Shown here piece by piece: positions 26,043-32,880 of a stretch of 64,000 bases of DNA. Each line of letters begins with the position of its first letter. Position 1 is the first letter of the stretch. A program made the position numbers and the translations under genes. The stretch is from contig DASWIS010000028.1 of NCBI GenBank assembly GCA_036397555.1, positions 1 to 64,000 of the forward strand. The letters are read 5' to 3'. This stretch comes from Candidatus Zixiibacteriota bacterium (lineage in GTDB: Bacteria; Zixibacteria; MSB-5A5; WJJR01). A model generated the notes under the pieces. It had not been told where the DNA came from and made no database searches. It saw only the letters and a list, made by a program, of their open reading frames with translations.

Positions 26043-29000
26043 TCAAATGCATGGATTACAAAACGCAGTGGCAGCGTCGGCGCTGCGAAACGCCACATCC
26101 ACAAACGCCACCACGTCAAACACATTAGTCGTCCCGTCACACGTCACATCCGTGTCGGCAAACGGACAGCGCACACTCTGGTTCGGCGGGCCGCTGCGAA
26201 ACGCCACATCGACCGCCGCGACGACGTCGAAGACGTTGACCAGGCCGTCCGAGACCGGGTCGCCATGCGTGGGGCAGTGACAGCCCAGATGTTCGTTTCC
26301 CCATCGCCATGCCTTCTGCAAGCTCTGGTGCAGACTGGTGATCGCGCCTTCCTGCCCCGACGGGACATAGTCCGGATGCGACAGCGTGTCCGACACAAAG
26401 CCGATGACATAGTTCTGCGACGCCCCCGGCGCCAGCGTCAGATCGTGATCGAGTTGGAAGTAGGTGAACATGTCTTCCGACGAGTCGGCCACAACCCAGT
26501 TGGGGTCGATGACCACGCCCGGACCGCCGGTCAGCGTGGAATAGAGGGCGCCGCTGGACGGTCCGCCGAAGGGGGTCTTGTTCACGGTGTTGAGCCCGAC
26601 CCCCGCATGAATCCCCGCCGGGCCGCTGAAGCTGAAGCTCGTGCCGTTCGCGTCGCGCCCTTTCATGTATGTGATGCCGCCTGAGAACTTGCGCGATGTA
26701 GCGAAACCGGAATGTCCCACCGTGTCGAAGCCGTACTGATAGACGAAATTCGAATCGACCAGCGCGTCGCTGCCTGAGTTGTCCGCGTCGTGCTGGACAT
26801 TCTGCTTGTTGCTCTCGACCACGTCCAAATCGTTCCACAGTCCGACCAGAACGTCGCTGAGCGCCTGATTGAATTGCGGATGGCCGCCCGGCAGATCGAC
26901 GGTGCGATTGCGCACCACATATTCGGCAATGACGAAGTCGGCCGAATCGGGATGTTGCGGCGCGTACCACGTGGTTGTGATCTCGATGAGCGAATCGCGC
27001 GTATGGAACAGCGCCGTGGCACTGGCGAAGCCCGCGCCGGTGCCATAGGCCGACGTATCCATCGACAACGGCAGAATCGGAATGAAGCCGAACTGTCCGG
27101 GGTCGGTGAAGTTGTCGCCGAAACGGTGAAACGCCACCGTGTCGGTCGACTGTGTGCCGTGCGCGATCACCAGCGAGGCATCGCCGATGCTGTACGACGA
27201 ATCCTTCAGCCGCAGCAGCCGTCCCGGCAAATCCCCCGCGCCGAAGCGTCCGTTGTTGGCGACCGACAGTCCGAGAACCCACGGATTGGTCTTTGCGGTC
27301 TTCAGCACCATCGCCTGGGGACAGAAGAAGTCGTCGGTGACGAAAAAGTCGATCGGGATGACCAACGGATCGGCGATCAGCGTGTCATTGTGTGTGATCT
27401 GAATCTCACCGGCGTAGTAACCGTTGGGGAGCGACGACGCATCCATGGTTACGTCGACGCTCAATGTCGGATCGCTCGCCCCGAGATTGTATGCGCCGCT
27501 CGGCACGGTCGAGAGCCACGCGCCGCCCTGCGTGACGATGATGCTGCCGCTCAGCGGAGCAGTGCCGCCGTTTTCGATTCCCAAGGGCGCGATGACCTGC
27601 ATGCCCGACATCGTGTGGAATTCGCATTCGGGGTCCTGCTCAAACGTGAGCTCAAGCGACGGGGCAAACAGCGGGCAGACATACGCCGCGTTGTCACCGC
27701 CGGGGAGATTCAGATACATCACCGGATTGAGCGTCCAGCCGCCGCCGTCGGCCCAGGTAGCCGCTTCGCGGTCGACGAGGTAGAGGATGTCGATCCCCTC
27801 CTGACCGGAGATGTCGCGCGCAATCGTCGCCATGACATCGGAGGCGCATAGCGAATCGGGATTGGCGCTGCGGCACCCGGGGGTCTTGGTGTTGGTCAGA
27901 TTGATGGGTTTCGACCACGTCTGCCCGTCGCTGGCCGATCCGGTGATGTAGAGCTCGCCGTTGCAGAAGCCGAAATCGGAGACGTCGGCCGCTTCCTCCG
28001 CTGTCTCGCCGCAGTTCTTGGTGTAGGTAACATAGAGGAAGTTTTCGTTCGTTATGCCGTAGTCGGAGCAGAAGGCCGACCCGTCGCCGACCCCGAGCGT
28101 GATCTTGTTGAGATTCAGGTGTCCGGGGTAGTTGAAGAAGTTCTCATAGTACCCCGTTTCGACTTCATCAATTGTTCGGCGCACATCGTCCCAGTGACGG
28201 ATCGCTGCCTGGCTCTCGTCATCGGCGTATCGCTGCTCATCCCAGACAAGGTGCAGCACCGCGGCATGGTCGTAGGCGATGGAGATGTGCGCCCACGCCT
28301 GCGGACCGGGGGTGAGATTATCGGTGTAATTGGTGATGTACTCGCGATTGGCATCGCCCAATTCCGCACCATTGACCCAACCGAGTCCGCCGGTTGTGCT
28401 TTCGCGGTAGACAATGTTCTGGAGGTTATTCCACTGCGACTCGTAGTTTTGCGTGAATGCAACGGCTACACGGTCGGTCCCGTCCAGCGCATCGATGACG
28501 TAGGATAATGGGCCATTCGTGGAGTCGATGAGGACGGGCTGACTCCATCCGGGGTTGTTGTTGTCGAATCGCCAATAGGCGATTTCGTCGAATACGCCGC
28601 AGAACTGGAAGCAGGATGCCACTGACGCGATCGCGTGTACGACGTCGGTCGAGACATCCTTCGCGGCGCCGTGATTCTGGGTGATTGCGATGTCCGGCCA
28701 AAGCGTCTCGGTGACTTCCGGGTTGTTCGGGATTGAAGGCAGCTGCTCGAGGAGGATGACATCCCCGCCCTCGAGGGGGAGGAAAACGTGCCACGCCGAA
28801 TAATTCGCGATCCCCGGATCCGGGTACTGATGGAATACCGTGTGGGCCAGGTTATCGCTGTCGATGTCCATGCGGACAAAGCCCGCGCGCGCAAAGTCGC
28901 CGAGCCCGATCGACACACCGTCAAATCCGGGATACAATTCAAACCCGGGTGGACCAAGCACATTCCACGAGGCGTAGTTCACGAAGCGATCGCGGTCCCC

Positions 29001-29378
29001 GATGCTTTCGGGAATCACATCCCAGTGAGTCCACACCATGTGCACAAAGTCCTCGCCCGGATTGCGGGCGATCTGATGGCCCTGCGAGTCGTTGTGCTGG
29101 CTGTCCCACGCCGTTTGGGCGATCCATTCCCCCGGTGAAGTCGGCGGAGTGACGATCAAAAGCGGACTGGTCGTCGCCCCGCGCGGCCGGTCGTTGACGA
29201 CCGGGCGGTCGCTCGCGTCGCGCACGATGTAATCACCGCCGATGATGCGTCGGGGGCGGTCCTGATTGGCAGCGAACGCACTGGCAGCGTTACCAACCAG
29301 CAACACACTGCTGACGATTATCGCGAAGCTCTGCCGCATTGTGCGGCCGGTTCGTGTACACCGCTCACTCCCTGACAT
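26043..29378 (-). CDS. Array paralogue 5: long secreted beta-propeller protein with dockerin-like C-terminus
   Basis: A 1,111-residue long form. ATG 29378 follows AAGGAGG. The signal peptide (QSFAIIVSSVLLVGNAASAF) ends in AFAA. The propeller contains the conserved NDSQGHQIARNPGEDFVHMV and ITGSASDGQTWSKPINLTNT with an intact Asp-box. The sandwich has AWLSTVPSGAYNL and LPNGYYAGEIQITHND, nearly identical to paralogue 2. The second domain has QHPDSADFVIAEYVV. The dockerin module has GLVNVFDVVAAVDVAFRSG and TTNVFDVVAFVDVAFRSAD and ends FCNPCI. Alternating close matches to different neighbours along its length suggest recombination within the array. Confidence 0.82.
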   Translation of the reverse strand: MSGSERCTRTGRTMRQSFAIIVSSVLLVGNAASAFAANQDRPRRIIGGDYIVRDASDRPVVNDRPRGATTSPLLIVTPPTSPGEWIAQTAWDSQHNDSQGHQIARNPGEDFVHMVWTHWDVIPESIGDRDRFVNYASWNVLGPPGFELYPGFDGVSIGLGDFARAGFVRMDIDSDNLAHTVFHQYPDPGIANYSAWHVFLPLEGGDVILLEQLPSIPNNPEVTETLWPDIAITQNHGAAKDVSTDVVHAIASVASCFQFCGVFDEIAYWRFDNNNPGWSQPVLIDSTNGPLSYVIDALDGTDRVAVAFTQNYESQWNNLQNIVYRESTTGGLGWVNGAELGDANREYITNYTDNLTPGPQAWAHISIAYDHAAVLHLVWDEQRYADDESQAAIRHWDDVRRTIDEVETGYYENFFNYPGHLNLNKITLGVGDGSAFCSDYGITNENFLYVTYTKNCGETAEEAADVSDFGFCNGELYITGSASDGQTWSKPINLTNTKTPGCRSANPDSLCASDVMATIARDISGQEGIDILYLVDREAATWADGGGWTLNPVMYLNLPGGDNAAYVCPLFAPSLELTFEQDPECEFHTMSGMQVIAPLGIENGGTAPLSGSIIVTQGGAWLSTVPSGAYNLGASDPTLSVDVTMDASSLPNGYYAGEIQITHNDTLIADPLVIPIDFFVTDDFFCPQAMVLKTAKTNPWVLGLSVANNGRFGAGDLPGRLLRLKDSSYSIGDASLVIAHGTQSTDTVAFHRFGDNFTDPGQFGFIPILPLSMDTSAYGTGAGFASATALFHTRDSLIEITTTWYAPQHPDSADFVIAEYVVRNRTVDLPGGHPQFNQALSDVLVGLWNDLDVVESNKQNVQHDADNSGSDALVDSNFVYQYGFDTVGHSGFATSRKFSGGITYMKGRDANGTSFSFSGPAGIHAGVGLNTVNKTPFGGPSSGALYSTLTGGPGVVIDPNWVVADSSEDMFTYFQLDHDLTLAPGASQNYVIGFVSDTLSHPDYVPSGQEGAITSLHQSLQKAWRWGNEHLGCHCPTHGDPVSDGLVNVFDVVAAVDVAFRSGPPNQSVRCPFADTDVTCDGTTNVFDVVAFVDVAFRSADAATAFCNPCI

Positions 29379-29396
29379 GTTTCCTCCTTAAGAACA

Positions 29397-29527
29397 GGCT
29401 CAGCAGAAGCTTCGCCCTCCCAAAGCGTGCGAGCGGGAGGGCGAGGCTTCCGCTCGTCCTGAGCACAGCGAAGGGCCGAGCCGGTATTTCGATTAAGGTT
29501 GCCCAATGGAGCTGATGATCCATCGCC
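29397..29527. repeat. Duplicated intergenic block, copy B (matches 22537-22667)
   Basis: This is the second copy of the block described at 22537, with the same internal hairpin GCCCTCCC/GGGAGGGC. The two blocks sit between different pairs of array genes, each downstream of a gene start and upstream of a dockerin end. A unit spanning the intergenic piece and a dockerin 3' end has therefore been copied. Confidence 0.85.
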
Positions 29528-31474
29528 TCACCCGCACGCATCGCAAAATACAACCTCCGGATTGGCGGCCCGAAACGCCACATCCACAAACGCAACCACA
29601 TCGAAGACATTCGTCGTCCCGTCGCAGGTGACATCCGTATCGGCAAATGGACAGCGCACACTCTGGTTCGGCGCGCCGCTGCGAAACGCCACGTCGACCG
29701 CCGCCACGACGTCGAAGACATTGACCAGACCGTCTGAGACCGGGTCGCCATGGGTGGGGCAGTCGCAGACGTAGGGGCAGATGTGCACGGCATCATCACC
29801 GCCGGGAATGTTCAGATACATCACCGGATTGAGCGTCCAGCCGGAGCCGTCGGCCCAAGTGCCCGCTTCGCGGTCGACGAGGTAGAGGATGTCGATTCCC
29901 TCCTGGCCGGAGATGTCCCGCGCGATCGTCGCCATCACCTCCGAGGCGCACTCCGACCCCGGCACGTCACCTTCGCAATTGGGCGTTTTGGTATTGGTCA
30001 GATTGAACGGCACCGACCAGTTCAGTCCGCCATCGGGAGAGCCGGTGATATACAATTCCCCGTTGCAGAAGCCGTAGTCGGACACGTCCGCCTGTTCTTC
30101 AGGCGTCTCACCGCAGTTCTTCGTGTAGGTGACATAGAGAAAGTTCTCGTTGGTCGTGCCATAGTCGGAGCAGAGGGCCGAGCCATCGCCGACCCCGAGC
30201 GTGATCTTGTTGAGATTCAGGTGCCCGGAGTAGTTGTAGAGATTGGGATAATACCCCAGCGCCACCTGATCGATGGTTTGTCGTGCGTCGTCCCAGTGAC
30301 GGATGGCGATGTCGGGCGACAGTTCCGCAACCCGCTGCTCATCCCAGACGATATGAAGGGTAGCATCGTGATCGTAGGCGATGGAGATGTGCCCCCACGC
30401 CTGCGGGCCGGGCGTCGTGTTGTCGGTGTAATTGGTGACGTACTGCCGTGTGGCATTTCCCAGTTCCGTACCGTCCACCCACCCCACGCCGCCGGTTTGC
30501 GATTCGCGATAGACGACGTTCTGAAGGTTGTTCCACTGCGCTTCGTAGTTCTGCGTGAAGGCGACCGCGACCTTGTCGGTCCCGTCGGCGGCGTCGATCA
30601 CGTAGGAGAGAGCGCCGTTACTGGAATCGATAACGACGGGGGGGGTCCAGTTACCGCCAACGTCATAATCCCAGCGCCAGTACAGAATGTCACTGCTGGG
30701 GCTGCAAAATCCGCCGCCAGTAACTATGCAGCCCATGCCGATGACATGCAACACATCGGTGGTGTTGTCTTTGGCAGCGCCGTGATTCTGAGTTACCGCG
30801 ATGTCCGGCCATAGTATCTCGACAATGTCAGGGTTACCGGGATAAAGCGGCAACTGCTCGGGCGACAGAATGAAGTCACCTTCGACCGGGAGGAAGACGT
30901 GCCACGCCGAGTAGTTCTCGATCCCAGGATCCGGATACTGGTGAAAGACCGTGTGAGCCAGATTATCGCTGTCGATATCGAGACGCACGAATCCGGCCAA
31001 TGCGAAATCGCCCAATCCCATCGAAACGCCATCGAGACCCGGATACAACGTGCTGGTTATCGCATTCCAGGCCGCGTACTTGACGGTGCGGTAACGATCA
31101 TCCGGGGCGGTTGGTATCTGATCCCAGTGCAGCCACACCATGTGCACGAAATCCTCGCCCGGATTGCGCGCGATCTGATGGCCCTGCGAGTCGTTGGCTT
31201 GGCTGTCGTACGAAGTAGTCGCGATGTGCACGCCCGGCGACGTGATTGACGTGGCATCGACGAGCGCATTCGACAACTGCGCGCGCAATCGGTCATCCAC
31301 GGCGGCCTGATCGGTCGGCTGCCCGCGGACAATCTCGTCGCGGTGCAGCACCGGCGGCCAGGTGCGCGAGGTGACATCGCCGGCGCTCGCGTCGGCAATG
31401 CCCAGGGATATGATTACTGTCGCGGCCGTCGACACGGCGGCCCGGCCGGGGAAAACCCGCATCGATTTGGGCAT
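29528..31474 (-). CDS. Array paralogue 6: short secreted beta-propeller protein with dockerin-like C-terminus, first gene of the array
   Basis: A 648-residue short form. The signal peptide is about 1-32 (AATVIISLGIADASAGD). The propeller is closely related to paralogue 3, with ITGSPDGGLNWSVPFNLTNT and NLYNYSGHLNLNKITLGVG. After GGDDAVHICPY it enters the dockerin module directly (GLVNVFDVVAAVDVAFRSG, TTNVFDVVAFVDVAFRAAN, end FCDACG). ATG 31474 has GGGAGGTGG in front. As the most upstream gene of the co-directional array it should sit just after the promoter, in the repeat-rich region beyond 31475. Confidence 0.82.
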   Translation of the reverse strand: MPKSMRVFPGRAAVSTAATVIISLGIADASAGDVTSRTWPPVLHRDEIVRGQPTDQAAVDDRLRAQLSNALVDATSITSPGVHIATTSYDSQANDSQGHQIARNPGEDFVHMVWLHWDQIPTAPDDRYRTVKYAAWNAITSTLYPGLDGVSMGLGDFALAGFVRLDIDSDNLAHTVFHQYPDPGIENYSAWHVFLPVEGDFILSPEQLPLYPGNPDIVEILWPDIAVTQNHGAAKDNTTDVLHVIGMGCIVTGGGFCSPSSDILYWRWDYDVGGNWTPPVVIDSSNGALSYVIDAADGTDKVAVAFTQNYEAQWNNLQNVVYRESQTGGVGWVDGTELGNATRQYVTNYTDNTTPGPQAWGHISIAYDHDATLHIVWDEQRVAELSPDIAIRHWDDARQTIDQVALGYYPNLYNYSGHLNLNKITLGVGDGSALCSDYGTTNENFLYVTYTKNCGETPEEQADVSDYGFCNGELYITGSPDGGLNWSVPFNLTNTKTPNCEGDVPGSECASEVMATIARDISGQEGIDILYLVDREAGTWADGSGWTLNPVMYLNIPGGDDAVHICPYVCDCPTHGDPVSDGLVNVFDVVAAVDVAFRSGAPNQSVRCPFADTDVTCDGTTNVFDVVAFVDVAFRAANPEVVFCDACG

Positions 31475-32179
31475 ACCACCTCCCTTGGGAAGTGGTGAGG
31501 GGTGTATGGCGCTGACTCCAATTATCTAAGATCGGGCCTAAAGGGAGCGATGCAAGCAGAATGTGCCGTGGGTCCGTCAAAACCTTGGCAGACCATGAGG
31601 CGACGCCCGGCCCCGATCCCTCCCATGGGCATTACCCACGGGCAGGCAGAGTATTTCGAGCCATCCCTTGACGGGGCAGTTTTCCGTGAAGGGAGATTCC
31701 TCACCCCCTCCATTGACCGCCTGCGGCGCTCAATTCGGGGGATTCGGAATGACTCTTCGGGCGGGGGACGCACCGTATCAGGCGTTGTTGTGCTGAGTTC
31801 TGCGGACAGTTCCCCCCATGTCATTCCGAACCCCCTCCATCCCTTCCCGCATGCGGGACGGGATGGAGGGGGTGAGGAATCTCCAACGCGAGCGTGTGAC
31901 CAAGCGTCAGAAAGCCCGCACGATGGTACGGGTCTCACACAGACGTCACCCCAAACCCTTACCAGGGGGTGTGTTGAGAAAGTCCTATTCGATGTCACCC
32001 CGAGCCCTTCGGGCGAGGGGTCTCGATGCGCGCGAGGCCGCCGACAACGCGTTGGAGATTCCTCGCCCTTCGGGCTCGGAATGACCTGAGTGACTATTTG
32101 CATGAAACTCGATTTTGTGGATTCCAATGGGATTTACGACATTCCCAAGGCCCCGGGCCACCGTCCAACTTAAAAGGCG
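31475..32179. repeat. Gene-free region with three palindromic repeats of the GTCATTCCGAA/GAGGAATCTC family
   Basis: No credible gene is present. Three elements are visible. At 31690-31755, GAGATTCCTC runs to GATTCGGAATGAC. At about 31819-31885, GTCATTCCGAACCCCCTCC is followed by its complement GGAGGGGGTGAGGAATCTCC around a CCCGCATGCGGG loop. At about 31995-32090, GTCACCCCGAGCCCTTCGGG pairs with CCTTCGGGCTCGGAATGAC. The same family occurs at 8806-9478 and 59488-59710. The promoters of the array (minus) and of pgsA (plus) must both lie here. Confidence 0.75.
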
Positions 32180-32224
32180 GTGGTAGACATTGACCCCGCC
32201 GTCCGCCCACGGGATATTCTTAAC

Positions 32225-32815
32225 ATGACACTGGGCGGTTCGGAGTCGCGTTTCTGGACCATCCCCAACGCGCTGTCGCTCTCGCGGATCGCGCTGTTGC
32301 CGGTGTGGTGGTGGGTGATGGCGTCGCCCGCCATCTCGGACATCTGGGGTGGTGTTTTAATCATCTACGCGATCATCTCCGACGTCGCCGATGGGTATCT
32401 CGCGCGACGCCTCGGCCAAATCACGCGCTGGGGACGAATTCTCGATCCGATCGGAGACAAGATCGCGGCCCTCGTGGTCGGCGTCTTTTGCGTCATGCAC
32501 CGGGGGATGAGTCCGCTCGCATTCTTCTTAACGATCGTGCGTGATGTCGCGCTTATCATCGGCGGCTGGCTGATCTTCCGCAAGCGGTATGAAATCCCGA
32601 CGTCAATCAACATTGGACGCTACGCCGCTCTGATCTGGGGACTGACACTTCTCTGTTTCGCGTTCGATTGGCAGCCGGTCGCCGGATGGCTGCTGTGGCC
32701 GGCAGTGGCGTTCTACCTGCTTGCGGGAATTGTCTATCTTGCGGGTCTGCGCAGATCTGCGCCGAACCCATCGGTCGCCGCAAACCGCACTAAAAGCGTC
32801 GGAATTTCGAGTTGA
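32225..32815 (+). CDS. CDP-alcohol phosphatidyltransferase, probably PgsA
   Basis: A 196-residue membrane enzyme of phospholipid synthesis. The full CDP-alcohol signature is present: DVADGYLARRLGQ followed by TRWGRILDPIGDK, i.e. D-x2-DG-x2-AR-x8-G-x3-D-x3-D. There are five to six hydrophobic helices. Family members named PgsA join CDP-diacylglycerol to glycerol-3-phosphate. Length and N-terminus (WTIPNALSLSRIALLP) fit PgsA or a closely related cardiolipin synthase-type enzyme. The start is ATG 32225; a GTG at 32180 is possible. The next gene begins 65 bases later on the same strand. Confidence 0.85.
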   Translation: MTLGGSESRFWTIPNALSLSRIALLPVWWWVMASPAISDIWGGVLIIYAIISDVADGYLARRLGQITRWGRILDPIGDKIAALVVGVFCVMHRGMSPLAFFLTIVRDVALIIGGWLIFRKRYEIPTSINIGRYAALIWGLTLLCFAFDWQPVAGWLLWPAVAFYLLAGIVYLAGLRRSAPNPSVAANRTKSVGISS

Positions 32816-32880
32816 CGATCCCTGCCGCCGTCGCGTAATACATTGGTGGTACTGTGCGTTACGCGTCGCCGGGAAGAGCC

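Noticed and set aside
12712-31474. Type IX secretion C-terminal sorting domains on the array proteins
   Set aside because: The tails are EF-hand-like repeats ending FCxxC. No T9SS-type CTD pattern was seen.
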